From Meiothermus sp. (GTDB lineage Bacteria > Deinococcota > Deinococci > Deinococcales > Thermaceae), in the NCBI RefSeq assembly GCF_026004075.1, contig NZ_BPIK01000001.1, forward strand, positions 2,210,041-2,274,040: a DNA stretch of 64,000 nucleotides, in the 5' to 3' direction. Numbering within the stretch: position 1 is the first letter of the stretch; every line of letters starts with the position of its first letter. The notes under the pieces are model-generated. The model was not told the DNA's origin and ran no database searches. It saw only the letters and a program-made list of their open reading frames with translations. Positions 34,697-43,043 of this stretch are shown one piece after another. The position numbers and the translations under genes are program-made.

Positions 34697-35460
34697 GGCG
34701 CCTGCTGGCTCTTTTCCTTGGGCTGGCCCTGGGCCTGCCGGGGCTGGCCCAGCGGCTGGCCGTGCTGGGCGACTGGGGGGCCGAGACCCCACACCGCCCC
34801 CTGGTTGCAGGAGCCATATACGAGCAACATCGGCAAAAGCCTTTCGAGGCCCTGCTGACAGTGGGGGACAACTTCTACCCTCGAGGCGAGCCCGTGCGCC
34901 GCTATCTGGACGAGCTGCCCCCAGTACGCATTTATCCCGCATTTGGCAACCACGATGTACCCGCCCTGGCCAATCAGCTCGAGCTGTTCAGGGTCGAAGG
35001 GCCCTACTACACTTTCCGGCTGGAAAACCTCGAGGTCTTCGTGGTCTACTCGGAGCATTTTAGCCAGGCCCAGCGCCGCTGGCTGGAAGCCGCCCTCAAA
35101 GCCTCTAAGGCCCCCTGGAAAATTGTGGCCCTGCACCGCCCCCTCTACTCCTCGGGCCTGCATGGAGGCGCCCGCAGCCTGCGGCAGTCCATTGAGCCCC
35201 TCCTCATCCAGTACCGCGTGCCGCTGGTGCTGGCCGGGCACGAGCACAGCTACGAGCGGCTCGAGGCCAGGGGCATCGTTCACATCGTTTCCGGCGGCGG
35301 TGGGGCCTGGCTGCGGGGTTTCTTGAGCGTACGCCCTCAAAGCAAAGTGCGGCGCCAAAGCCCCAATTACCTGACCCTGGAAGCCAGCGCCGAGCGGCTG
35401 CTGATTACGGCCCACAACGAGAAGAACGAGATAATTGACCGCGTGGAGCTAAAAAAATAG
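34693..35460 (+). CDS. exported calcineurin-like metallophosphoesterase
   Basis: The 255-residue enzyme has a signal peptide (about 1-19) and a two-metal phosphoesterase domain of the purple-acid-phosphatase type. The motifs are VLGDWG, VGDNFYP, AFGNHD, ALHRPLYS and GHEHSYER in order. Export suggests phosphate scavenging in the periplasm or outside. It lacks the C-terminal extension of larger phosphatases. Coupled to the BFN gene by a 4-base overlap and convergent with the HIT gene, with a 14-base gap. Confidence 0.87.
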   Translation: MRRLLALFLGLALGLPGLAQRLAVLGDWGAETPHRPLVAGAIYEQHRQKPFEALLTVGDNFYPRGEPVRRYLDELPPVRIYPAFGNHDVPALANQLELFRVEGPYYTFRLENLEVFVVYSEHFSQAQRRWLEAALKASKAPWKIVALHRPLYSSGLHGGARSLRQSIEPLLIQYRVPLVLAGHEHSYERLEARGIVHIVSGGGGAWLRGFLSVRPQSKVRRQSPNYLTLEASAERLLITAHNEKNEIIDRVELKK

Positions 35461-35474
35461 CAAGGCCGCCTGCG

Positions 35475-35801
35475 CTAGGCGTCCGAGCGCAGGTGCACGT
35501 GGACGTGAAATACCTCCTGCCCGCCTTTCTCGCCCACATGGATGCGGATGAAGTAGCCCTCGAGGCCCATCTGCTTGGCGATGCGGTTGGCCGTCAGCAT
35601 CAGCTTGCCCAGCTTGAGCGCGCCCTCTGGGGTGTCGGGGTAGTCGGCCAGGGTGGGGATGTATTCTTTGGGGCAGACTAAAATATGCACCTTCGAGCGC
35701 GGGCGAATGTCCTTGAAGGCGATAAATTCGCCATCTTCGTACACGATGTCCGCCGGCAGCTCACGGCGGATGATTTTACCAAAAACCGTGGGGTTCTCCA
35801 T
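35475..35801 (-). CDS. HIT family nucleotide-binding protein
   Basis: This 108-residue histidine-triad protein binds or hydrolyses purine nucleotides such as adenosine 5'-monophosphoramidates. It has ENPTVFGKIIRRELPADIVYED at the start and the triad QEVFHVHVHL at the end. I chose the ATG at 35801, because TAGTCT lies 7 bases upstream in the leaderless arrangement and the added N-terminal residues of a longer frame are not conserved. Confidence 0.92.
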   Translation of the reverse strand: MENPTVFGKIIRRELPADIVYEDGEFIAFKDIRPRSKVHILVCPKEYIPTLADYPDTPEGALKLGKLMLTANRIAKQMGLEGYFIRIHVGEKGGQEVFHVHVHLRSDA

Positions 35802-35808
35802 ATCGCCT

Positions 35809-35816
35809 AGACTATA
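35809..35816 (-). promoter_or_regulatory. leaderless-type promoter of the HIT gene
   Basis: On the minus strand TATAGTCT gives two overlapping -10 hexamers, TATAGT with a 9-base and TAGTCT with a 7-base gap to the ATG at 35801. Confidence 0.65.
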
Positions 35817-35861
35817 ACGCTTCCGAATCGGGGGCTGGCACAATAGTAGGGAGGTAAGTCT

Positions 35862-36227
35862 ATGGGATCACTACCAGCAAGGGCCCTCTGGACGGGTGTT
35901 TTTCTAATACTGGTCTCTACCCTGGCGGTCATGGGCTCCAAGCTCACCCCCACCGCGCTGATTCCGGGAATTCTCGGCCTCTTGATTGCCCTGATGGGCA
36001 TCTGGGCCAACAGAACCCCCAGCCAAACAACCCTCGCCATGAACATCGCCCTGGGGCTCTCGCTGCTGGGCCTGCTGGGTTCGCTGCGCGGCATCCCCGA
36101 CTTCATCACCATCCTGGGGGGCGGCACGGTGGAGCGCCCGGTGGCGACCATGGCCCAGTTTGCCACGGTATTCATCTGCCTGGGCTTCAGCATCCGCTGG
36201 CTGGTGGAGCGGCGGCGCAAGGCCTAG
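35862..36227 (+). CDS. four-helix membrane protein, unknown
   Basis: The 121-residue protein has four hydrophobic helices (about 8-25, 30-50, 58-78 and 92-112) and a basic C-terminus VERRRKA. I do not recognise the family. GGGAGGT is placed well before the ATG. It is divergent from the HIT gene and convergent with mtaB, with a 3-base gap. Confidence 0.7.
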   Translation: MGSLPARALWTGVFLILVSTLAVMGSKLTPTALIPGILGLLIALMGIWANRTPSQTTLAMNIALGLSLLGLLGSLRGIPDFITILGGGTVERPVATMAQFATVFICLGFSIRWLVERRRKA

Positions 36228-36230
36228 GCC

Positions 36231-37553
36231 CTATACCACGGGCAGCAGGTAGCGGGCCGGTTCTTCCTTGATGGCCTCGAGCCGACCCTGCAGGGTGTAG
36301 CCCTCGATGGCCTCCACGCGCACCCAGGCGGTCTGGCCGATGCGGGCCTGTCCGGTGAACTCGACCTCGTAGTAGTCGGGGGTATGCCCGTAGGCCTTGC
36401 CCCCGCGAAAACTTTCGACCAGCACCTCCACCGCACCGCCCAGCTTGGGCCGAACCCGCGCCTCGGCCAGCCGGGCCGCCAGGGCCTGGAGTTCTTTGTT
36501 GCGGCGCTTGCGGACTTCGATGGGCACCTGCGGCAGCGAGGCCGCGCGGGTCTTGGGGCGTGGGGTGTAGGTGAAGACGTGCACGCGGCTGGGCCGCACC
36601 TCCTCCAGGAAATCCAGGGTTTCCCGGTGCTCGGCTTCGGTCTCGGTGGGGAGGCCCGCAATCACATCGGTGGTGAGGGCGAAGCCGGGTATCCAGTTGT
36701 AGGCTTTCTGCACCAGCGCGCGGTAGTAGTTTTTATCGTAGCGACGGCCCATCAGGGCCAGCAGCCGGGCAGAACCGGTTTGCAGGCTCAGGTGCAGGTG
36801 GGGGCGCACCTGGGGCGCAAAGCGCTGCATTACCTTCAGAAGCTCGTCCCCGGTGTCCTCGGGTTCGATGGAGGACAGGCGCACCTTGGCCCCCATCAGA
36901 GCAAGTTCCTCTACCAGGCCGGCAATCCCGCGGGGGTGGCCTTTGTAGGAACCCAGCCGCACCCCGGTCAGTACGATTTCCTGCACACCCGCTTCCAGCA
37001 GGGCCCCGGCTTCCGAAAGCGCATCGCGGTGCCCACGGTGGCGTTCGCGCCCGCGCAGGCGGGGGATGACGCAGTAGGCGCACCCCGCATTGCAGCCGTC
37101 CTGCACCTTGAGGAAGGCCCGCACATAGTTGTTCAGCAGGCCCCGCTCGCCGGCCCCCCAGAACTCGTTGGGCGGGGTGGTGATGGGGTCGGCTGGCAGC
37201 CCAAAGCGCTGCAAGATTACACCGGGCAGCTCGGCTTTGCGGCTGTTGGGCAGCACCACGTCGGCCCCCAGCTCGGCCAGTTGATCGGGGGCCAGCTCGG
37301 CGTAACAGCCCGTCACCACAATGAACGCTACAGGGTTGGCTCGGCGGGCCCGGCGCACCTCTTTGCGGGCATCGGCCTCGGCGGAAGTCGTAACGGCGCA
37401 GGTGTTGATGATCACCAGATCGGCCCCTGCCTCGAGGGGCACCACCACCGGCTGCAAAGGCTTTAAGAGACCCACCAGGGCGTCCGATTCGACCTGGTTA
37501 ACCTTGCACCCCAGGGTTTTGACCGCCAGCCGCACCCCTTCCATCAGGGGCAT
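36231..37553 (-). CDS. mtaB: tRNA t6A37 methylthiotransferase
   Basis: This 440-residue radical-SAM enzyme adds a methylthio group to N6-threonylcarbamoyladenosine at position 37 of tRNAs reading ANN codons. An N-terminal UPF0004 domain binds one iron-sulfur cluster (cysteines in KTLGCKVNQ, INTCAVTT and VTGCYAE). The radical-SAM cluster motif is DGCNAGCAYCVIP, and a C-terminal TRAM RNA-binding domain lies at about 375-440. GLPTETEAEHRETLDFL is a typical family block. The start is uncertain: ATG 37553, ATG 37544 or a TTG at 37580 that overlaps the previous stop. It follows an unknown gene on the same strand. Confidence 0.92.
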   Translation of the reverse strand: MPLMEGVRLAVKTLGCKVNQVESDALVGLLKPLQPVVVPLEAGADLVIINTCAVTTSAEADARKEVRRARRANPVAFIVVTGCYAELAPDQLAELGADVVLPNSRKAELPGVILQRFGLPADPITTPPNEFWGAGERGLLNNYVRAFLKVQDGCNAGCAYCVIPRLRGRERHRGHRDALSEAGALLEAGVQEIVLTGVRLGSYKGHPRGIAGLVEELALMGAKVRLSSIEPEDTGDELLKVMQRFAPQVRPHLHLSLQTGSARLLALMGRRYDKNYYRALVQKAYNWIPGFALTTDVIAGLPTETEAEHRETLDFLEEVRPSRVHVFTYTPRPKTRAASLPQVPIEVRKRRNKELQALAARLAEARVRPKLGGAVEVLVESFRGGKAYGHTPDYYEVEFTGQARIGQTAWVRVEAIEGYTLQGRLEAIKEEPARYLLPVV

Positions 37554-37576
37554 TGTGGGCCACGGCCCGTCTCCGG

Positions 37577-38053
37577 TCAAGGGTCGGTAAGGACAAGGCC
37601 AGCAAAGTCCTCGTCAGATTCGTGCTCTTCCAGTACACACACCGGCTTGAGCCGGACGATCTGGGCAGGCGGGTCGTCGGGGCCAAACTCACCTGTTTCG
37701 GTGCTTTGGGCCACGCGAAACATCTGCTCCTCGAGCAGTTCCAAAAGCTCAGGGGTGGCCTCACGCACCATGACGGGTAGGTTTTTGAGCACATGAGGGG
37801 CTATCGAATAGCAGTCCTCGAGGCAGTGCAAAGCCTCGAGCACCTCCACACAGGAGACCATATCCCGCCCCACGGCATTGCGTAACTTTTCTGGGAGGGG
37901 TTCGCCGGCCTCTACAATACTCACCGCATACAAGTCGAAACCTGTGTGGTGTCGGTGTATCCACAATTTGAGCAGCTCCCGCGCAGTGGGGGTTTGGCCA
38001 ACTAGCATCTGGCCGGGCTCGAGTTCGTAAATTGCCTCGGCGAGCATCCGCAT
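37577..38053 (-). CDS. hypothetical protein, 158 residues
   Basis: I do not recognise this protein. It is acidic and mainly helical, with CVEVLEALHCLEDCYSIAPHVLKNLPVMVREATPE in the middle (three Cys and a His within about 20 residues, which might bind metal) and an acidic tail with HESDEDFAG. It lies immediately upstream of mtaB, possibly with overlapping start and stop, so it is likely in the same transcript. TATTCT lies 11 bases upstream of the ATG. Confidence 0.65.
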   Translation of the reverse strand: MRMLAEAIYELEPGQMLVGQTPTARELLKLWIHRHHTGFDLYAVSIVEAGEPLPEKLRNAVGRDMVSCVEVLEALHCLEDCYSIAPHVLKNLPVMVREATPELLELLEEQMFRVAQSTETGEFGPDDPPAQIVRLKPVCVLEEHESDEDFAGLVLTDP

Positions 38054-38135
38054 GCAACCACTGTAGAATAAAAGGCTTTTGTGTAAGGTGCTTTGTGAGC
38101 GTTACTCAAACATTGGGCGTTACACATCCTCCTGT

Positions 38136-38141
38136 TAGCAT
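38136..38141 (+). promoter_or_regulatory. leaderless-type promoter of the dehydratase gene
   Basis: TAGCAT, then 6 bases, then the GTG at 38148. The spacing supports GTG as the true start. Confidence 0.7.
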
Positions 38142-38147
38142 GGGGGC

Positions 38148-39062
38148 GTGCTATCCCTGCAAGATATCCAAGACGCCGCCCGGCGCATCGCGCCCTACAT
38201 CCACCGCACCCCGGTATTCACCAGCCAGGGGCTGGATAAGCTTCTGGGCCGCCAGTTTTTTTTCAAAGCCGAGCACCTGCAAAAAACCGGCAGCTTCAAG
38301 GCCAGGGGTGCCCTGAACGCAGCCCTCCAGTTACAAAACCCCAGGGGCCTGATTGCGGTCTCGTCGGGCAACCACGCCCAGGGGGTGGCCTATGCAGCCC
38401 AGGTGATTGGGGTTCCGTCCCTGGTGGTGATGCCCGAGGACGCCTCCCCCACCAAAAAAGCGGCCACCCGGGCCTACGGCGCCGAGGTCTACGACCAGGG
38501 GGTGACGGTAGAGAACCGTGAGCAGGTGGTGCGCGCACTGGCCGAGGAGATGGGTTATGCGCTCATCCATCCTTTTGACGACTTTCGGGTGATGGCGGGC
38601 CAGGGCACCCAGGCCCTGGAACTTTTGCAGCAGGTGCCCGATCTGGACGCCGTCCTGGTCACGGTGGGCGGGGGCGGGCTGATCTCGGGCATTGCAACGG
38701 TCATCAAGAGCCTGCGGCCCGAGTGTGAAGTGATTGGGGTGGAGCCCGAAACCGCCAACGATGCCCAGCAGAGCCTCCGGGTGGGGGTGCGCGTGAAGCT
38801 GATGCAGGCCCCCAAAACCGTGGCCGATGGGGTGCGCACCATGGTGATTGGCGAGAAGACCTTTCCGGTCATGCAGCACCACGTAGACCGCATCCTAACC
38901 GTGCCGGACGAGGTTACTTTGGAAGCCCAGCGCCTGATGATGCAAAGGCTCAAACAGGTGGTGGAGCCCACCGCCGGGCTGGCTTTGGGGCCGGCCCTGA
39001 TGAACTACGACCTGCCCCGGCGGGTGGCGGTCATTGTGTGCGGTGGGAACTGGATGCCATAA
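38148..39062 (+). CDS. serine/threonine dehydratase (PLP fold type II)
   Basis: The 304-residue PLP enzyme is of the threonine deaminase and serine racemase group. The PLP lysine lies in QKTGSFKARGA (about 46-56), the cofactor-phosphate loop in GGGGLISG and the substrate loop in SSGNHAQG. The length stops before the regulatory ACT domain of biosynthetic IlvA, so it is of the short catabolic or racemase type. The start is a GTG placed 6 bases after a -10 element. Product options are 2-oxobutanoate from threonine, pyruvate from serine, or D-serine. Confidence 0.88.
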   Translation: MLSLQDIQDAARRIAPYIHRTPVFTSQGLDKLLGRQFFFKAEHLQKTGSFKARGALNAALQLQNPRGLIAVSSGNHAQGVAYAAQVIGVPSLVVMPEDASPTKKAATRAYGAEVYDQGVTVENREQVVRALAEEMGYALIHPFDDFRVMAGQGTQALELLQQVPDLDAVLVTVGGGGLISGIATVIKSLRPECEVIGVEPETANDAQQSLRVGVRVKLMQAPKTVADGVRTMVIGEKTFPVMQHHVDRILTVPDEVTLEAQRLMMQRLKQVVEPTAGLALGPALMNYDLPRRVAVIVCGGNWMP

Positions 39063-39105
39063 AAAAGCCGGGGGCCCGAGGACGTTTATCACAGAGGTTT
39101 GGGCG

Positions 39106-39111
39106 TAGGGT
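39106..39111 (+). promoter_or_regulatory. leaderless-type promoter of fhs
   Basis: TAGGGT, then GGAAGT, then the ATG at 39118. GGAAG might act as a ribosome site, so the leaderless reading is less certain here. Confidence 0.5.
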
Positions 39112-39117
39112 GGAAGT

Positions 39118-40785
39118 ATGGACACCACCCCGTTGTGCATACCCAGTGACCTCGAGCTCGCCCGACAATCCCAACCCAAACCCATCGCGGAAGTGTCTGC
39201 CAGCCTGAACATTCCACCCCAGGCGCTTTTTCATTATGGCCCCTACATGGCCAAGGTAACACAAACCCCACCCCCACCCAGGGGCCAGCTGATTCTGGTT
39301 ACGGCCATGACCCCCACGCCCGCCGGTGAGGGCAAAACCACCGTGGCGATTGGCCTGACCCAGGCCCTCGGCAAGCTGGGCAAAAAGGTGGCCGTGGCCC
39401 TGCGCGAGCCCTCGCTGGGGCCGGTATTTGGCATCAAAGGCGGGGCCACCGGCGGGGGCTATGCACAGGTGCTGCCGATGGAGGAGATCAACCTGCATTT
39501 CACCGGCGACTTTCACGCCATTACCAGCGCAGTCAACCTGCTCTCGGCCCTGGTTGACAATCATCTGCACCATGGCAATGCGCTGGGGCTGGACGTGCGC
39601 CGCATCGAGATTAAGCGGGCACTGGACATGAACGACCGGGCCTTGCGGCAGGTGGTTGTGGGGCTGGGAGGCCCCGGCCAGGGCGTGCCCCGCGAGGCCG
39701 GTTTCGAGATTACCGTTGCCAGCGAGGTAATGGCCATCATGAGCCTGGCCTCCGACCTGGGCGACCTGCAAGAACGCCTGGGGCGTATCCGCATCGGCTA
39801 CAACCAGGCCGGCCAGCCGGTATTCGCCCGTGACCTGGGGGCCCACGGGGCCATGACGGTGCTGCTCAAACAGGCTTTTTATCCCAACCTGGTACAGACC
39901 ATGGAGCACCAGCCGGCCTTCATGCACATGGGGCCTTTTGGCAACATCGCCCACGGCACCAACTCGGTGGTAGCAACCCGCATGGCCCTGGGCTATGCCG
40001 ACTATGTGGTGACCGAGGCCGGGTTTGGCTCCGACCTGGGCGCGGAAAAATACTTCAACCTGGTCTGCCGCCAGGCCGGTTTTGCCCCTCAGGCCGTGGT
40101 GCTGGTAGCGACCATGCGGGCCCTGCGCTTCCACGGCGGGCAGGACGACTACACCCGGCCCAACCTCGAGGCCGTGCGGCGGGGACTGTCCAATCTGGCC
40201 AAGCACATCGAGAATATCCGGCTTTTTGGTTACGAGCCGGTGCTGGCTTTCAACCGCTTCCCCACCGATTCCCTCGAGGAGCTCGGTCTGCTGCGGGCCT
40301 TTGCCGCCGAGCAGGGCCTGCGGGTTTCCTTTACCGAGGTGCACGATAAAGGGGGCGCGGGAGGGGTGGAGCTGGCTCAGATGGTGTTGGAGGCTCTGCA
40401 AAACCCCGGCCAGTTACGGTTTCTTTATGCGCTCGAGCAGCCGCTGGAAAGCAAGATTGAAACCATTGCCCAGCAGGTTTACGGGGCCGCTAAAGTCGAA
40501 TACACCCAGGAGGCCCGCAAAGCCCTCAAGCGGCTGGAAAAAGAGGGCTGGGGCAGTCTGCCGGTCGTCATCGCCAAAACTGCCAACTCCCTCTCCGACA
40601 ACGCCAGGCTGCGGGGCCGCCCCCACAACTTCACCGTGACCGTAACCGACCTCCGGCCCAAGTGCGGGGCCGGCTTTGTGGTGGCCTACATGGGCGAGAT
40701 CATGACCATGCCGGGGTTGCCCAAAGCGCCGGCGGCCCTCCAGATTGGGCTGGACGAAGAAGGTCGGGTCACCGGACTGTTCTAA
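39118..40785 (+). CDS. fhs: formate-tetrahydrofolate ligase
   Basis: This 555-residue ATP-dependent enzyme joins formate to tetrahydrofolate to give 10-formyl-THF for purine and formyl-methionine synthesis. The Walker-type loop TPTPAGEGKTTVAIGL is near residue 65. Other family blocks are LREPSLGPVFGIKGGATGGGYAQV and TEAGFGSDLGAEKYFN. The length is that of the bacterial monofunctional enzyme. It follows the dehydratase after 55 bases; formate and one-carbon supply from serine would be consistent, but no direct link is shown. Confidence 0.97.
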   Translation: MDTTPLCIPSDLELARQSQPKPIAEVSASLNIPPQALFHYGPYMAKVTQTPPPPRGQLILVTAMTPTPAGEGKTTVAIGLTQALGKLGKKVAVALREPSLGPVFGIKGGATGGGYAQVLPMEEINLHFTGDFHAITSAVNLLSALVDNHLHHGNALGLDVRRIEIKRALDMNDRALRQVVVGLGGPGQGVPREAGFEITVASEVMAIMSLASDLGDLQERLGRIRIGYNQAGQPVFARDLGAHGAMTVLLKQAFYPNLVQTMEHQPAFMHMGPFGNIAHGTNSVVATRMALGYADYVVTEAGFGSDLGAEKYFNLVCRQAGFAPQAVVLVATMRALRFHGGQDDYTRPNLEAVRRGLSNLAKHIENIRLFGYEPVLAFNRFPTDSLEELGLLRAFAAEQGLRVSFTEVHDKGGAGGVELAQMVLEALQNPGQLRFLYALEQPLESKIETIAQQVYGAAKVEYTQEARKALKRLEKEGWGSLPVVIAKTANSLSDNARLRGRPHNFTVTVTDLRPKCGAGFVVAYMGEIMTMPGLPKAPAALQIGLDEEGRVTGLF

Positions 40786-40835
40786 AGAAGTAGGAAAGCG
40801 CTCGAGGTTCTTATCGAATATCCCTCGGCTTCCAC

Positions 40836-42011
40836 CTAGCGCAGCAGCCTTTCCAGAATCCCCCGCACCACCTGGCCGGTCTGGGCCATCAGCACGGGGT
40901 CGGCGAGGGTGTCGGTGGGGCGGTGGTAGTTGGGGTCGAGACCCCGGAAGAAGAAAAGCACCGGCACCCCAGCCTGGGCAAAGGGTACGTGGTCGCTGCC
41001 CCCACCCGGCGCACTGCCGCAGGCCACCTGGAGGGCGTTGCAGTCGGCCAGCGCCCGCAATTCACCGCTCCCACCGATGCCCAGGGAACCATTCACGTTG
41101 ACGCCCACCATGTCCAGGTTGAGCATGCCCTTCAGGCCCCGCACAATTTCGGAGTTCTGTTCGACAAACCGGCGCGAGCCCCACAGCCCGTCCTCTTCCC
41201 CATCGAAAAACATGAACCAGATTTGCGCTGCGAGGGGGCTATCGGCCAGTTGGCGGGCCAGCTCGAGCACCGTCACGGTGCCCGAGGCGTTGTCGTTGGC
41301 CCCGGGGCTGCCCGGAACCGAGTCGTAGTGGGCCCCCACAATGGCCAGCGGATTCTGGCCGCCGCGCTTGGCGATCACGTTGCGCCCCTGTACCTCCTCG
41401 GTCAGGATGAGCACGTCCAGCACGGCGCGGGTTCCTACCTGGCTGAAGAGCCCAGCACCATCGCTCTGCGAGAGGGTCACCCCTGGAATGGGGCTGTTGC
41501 CGCCAAAGGTAAAGCGGGTGCCGCTAGGCTCCTCGGTCAGCAAGATAATGCCCACAGCCCCCCGCTCGGCCGCCAACTGGGCTTTCTCGAGGCCCGGAAT
41601 CCCACCCCGGCGCACCACCGCAATGGCGCCCTGCAGGTTCAGGTTGGCGAAGTCGGCGGCCAGCCCCGCCCCCGGCACCACCGCTAGCGGCCCCTCTACC
41701 CGTCGGCCCGGGCTACCCACGATGCTGCTAACCGGAAAAGTGGCCGCACCCACCTGGAGGCTCGAGCCCTGGTCGCGGGTGCGGCTGTAGGTGAAGGGCT
41801 GGAATTCCACGGTGTAGCCCGCCTTGCGCAGCTCGGCAGCCAGGTATTCCCCGGCGGCTGTGGTCGCGGGCAGGCCTGCGACCCGCGGCCCCTGCGACAG
41901 CAGGGCCTGCAGGTCGGCCTGCATGCGCTCGGTGGAGAAAGCCTGAGCCAGCGCCAGCAGTCCGGCAGCCACCAGCCCCAAAGCCAACCGCAAAAACAGG
42001 TGTCGGCCCAT
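40836..42011 (-). CDS. exported M28 family aminopeptidase
   Basis: The 391-residue enzyme has a signal peptide (about 1-24), a PA (protease-associated) insertion at about 115-215, and the M28 zinc domain. The metal residues are in GAHYDSVPGSPGANDNASG, FFDGEEDGLWGS and LNLDMVGV, with the last His in PNYHRPTDT. Enzymes of this type release amino acids from peptides outside the cytosol. Two Cys (CNALQVAC) near 320 may form a disulfide. It is monocistronic, convergent with fhs. Confidence 0.9.
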   Translation of the reverse strand: MGRHLFLRLALGLVAAGLLALAQAFSTERMQADLQALLSQGPRVAGLPATTAAGEYLAAELRKAGYTVEFQPFTYSRTRDQGSSLQVGAATFPVSSIVGSPGRRVEGPLAVVPGAGLAADFANLNLQGAIAVVRRGGIPGLEKAQLAAERGAVGIILLTEEPSGTRFTFGGNSPIPGVTLSQSDGAGLFSQVGTRAVLDVLILTEEVQGRNVIAKRGGQNPLAIVGAHYDSVPGSPGANDNASGTVTVLELARQLADSPLAAQIWFMFFDGEEDGLWGSRRFVEQNSEIVRGLKGMLNLDMVGVNVNGSLGIGGSGELRALADCNALQVACGSAPGGGSDHVPFAQAGVPVLFFFRGLDPNYHRPTDTLADPVLMAQTGQVVRGILERLLR

Positions 42012-42056
42012 GCCCCAATTGTGCCATCCAGCCCATGAGTTAGATGGGCACAGTCA

Positions 42057-42287
42057 TCAGTCGTTAAACAGATTATCGAAAGCCGCTTGACCACCGCTTT
42101 TGCGCTTAAGACGAAAGAGATCGTTTTTGAGCTCGAGCCGGTCTTCTTGTAGCAGCAGCTCGAGGGTGCGCCGCAGTTCGTCCCTGGACAGGGTCTCACC
42201 CTCCTCGTCCAGCCAGCGAATAATGTCCTTTTCGCTGGCGAAGCGCAGCTTCTCAATGGCTTTGAGAACCCAACCGCGGGTGTCCAT
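42057..42287 (-). CDS. small winged-helix-like protein
   Basis: The 76-residue protein reads MDTRGWVLKAIEKL followed by EKDIIRWLDEEG and DELRRTLELLLQEDRLELKNDLFRLKR, the pattern of a small winged helix with a beta wing. The family is not certain. It could be a DNA-binding regulator or a protein-interaction domain. The ATG at 42287 has TATATT 5 bases upstream, so the message is probably leaderless; the longer frame has no support. Confidence 0.6.
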   Translation of the reverse strand: MDTRGWVLKAIEKLRFASEKDIIRWLDEEGETLSRDELRRTLELLLQEDRLELKNDLFRLKRKSGGQAAFDNLFND

Positions 42288-42292
42288 GCTTG

Positions 42293-42298
42293 AATATA
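42293..42298 (-). promoter_or_regulatory. leaderless-type promoter of the winged-helix-like gene
   Basis: TATATT on the minus strand, 5 bases before the ATG at 42287. Confidence 0.55.
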
Positions 42299-42390
42299 CC
42301 GCGACCCCCACAGGCCTCGTCATGAGAAGCCAGCAGGCTCATGGCAAGGGCTCTCTTTATTCGTCGAACAAAAGCATATCTTTTTGAGCT

Positions 42391-43023
42391 TTATGCAGAC
42401 TCGGGATAGACGATCACCACCCCGTAGCCACCCTCGAGATCGATCTCCACAGGGCCCAATGCCAGATTGGAAAGGGTCTGCGTACTCCCCAAGGATACGC
42501 TGGCTTTTTGGAGTGGCCAACGCACGCCCCGAATACTCAAGCCCGAAAACCCCCCCAGGGGCAACAGGCTGAGCTTGCTCTGCGGCGGCAGATATAAGCG
42601 CAATTGTCCCGGCAACAGGGGATGGGCCTCTTCGTTACCCGAGGTCAGCAAGGTGGCAATACCCTGCCGGGCCAGCCGGATACCCAGCAGCAGGTGGGCT
42701 AGGGTCTGGTCGGTCTGGCCTCCCATGGCCCCTACCAGAACAAGCTGCTCGGCCCCCCGGGCCAGGGCTGCCGCGACCGCCAGCTCGCCGTCGGTAAAGT
42801 CCTTAGCCACCGGGTGTTCCTCTCGAGGCACCTGGACATAGGCTTGCTCCAGTTCTGGGGAGGCCGAGTCGAAGTCGCCAACCCACAGCTCGGGCATAAG
42901 CCCCAGGGTTTGCGCATGGCGCATACCCCCGTCAGCTGCAATAATCCGGCTTCCGGCCACCTGGGCTCTTAGCCGCTCGGTGGGCACAACCAGGCCTCCC
43001 AGCAGAATGGTAAAGCGGTGCAT
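42391..43023 (-). CDS. thiamine pyrophosphokinase
   Basis: This 210-residue enzyme transfers a diphosphate from ATP to thiamine, giving thiamine diphosphate. It shows the family order: IIAADGGMRHA, WVGDFDSAS (metal-binding acids), KDFTDGELAVAAAL, and GAMGGQTDQTLAHLLL in place of the usual GGRxDH. The C-terminal thiamine-binding beta domain includes SGLSIRGVRWPL and SNLALG. I chose the ATG at 43023; the longer frame enters the ABC gene. The gene lies 20 bases after an ABC ATPase, which hints at thiamine uptake. Confidence 0.87.
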   Translation of the reverse strand: MHRFTILLGGLVVPTERLRAQVAGSRIIAADGGMRHAQTLGLMPELWVGDFDSASPELEQAYVQVPREEHPVAKDFTDGELAVAAALARGAEQLVLVGAMGGQTDQTLAHLLLGIRLARQGIATLLTSGNEEAHPLLPGQLRLYLPPQSKLSLLPLGGFSGLSIRGVRWPLQKASVSLGSTQTLSNLALGPVEIDLEGGYGVVIVYPESA

Positions 43024-43043
43024 AAACAAGACCAACCTACGGC

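Noticed and set aside
37577-38053. Zinc-finger protein
   Set aside because: The Cys and His residues are not spaced as in a known finger, so I left the gene as hypothetical.
39031-40401. A 456-codon antisense frame over fhs, and a similar 384-codon one over xylA at 24377-25531
   Set aside because: Both mirror well-conserved enzymes on the plus strand and contain no recognisable domain.
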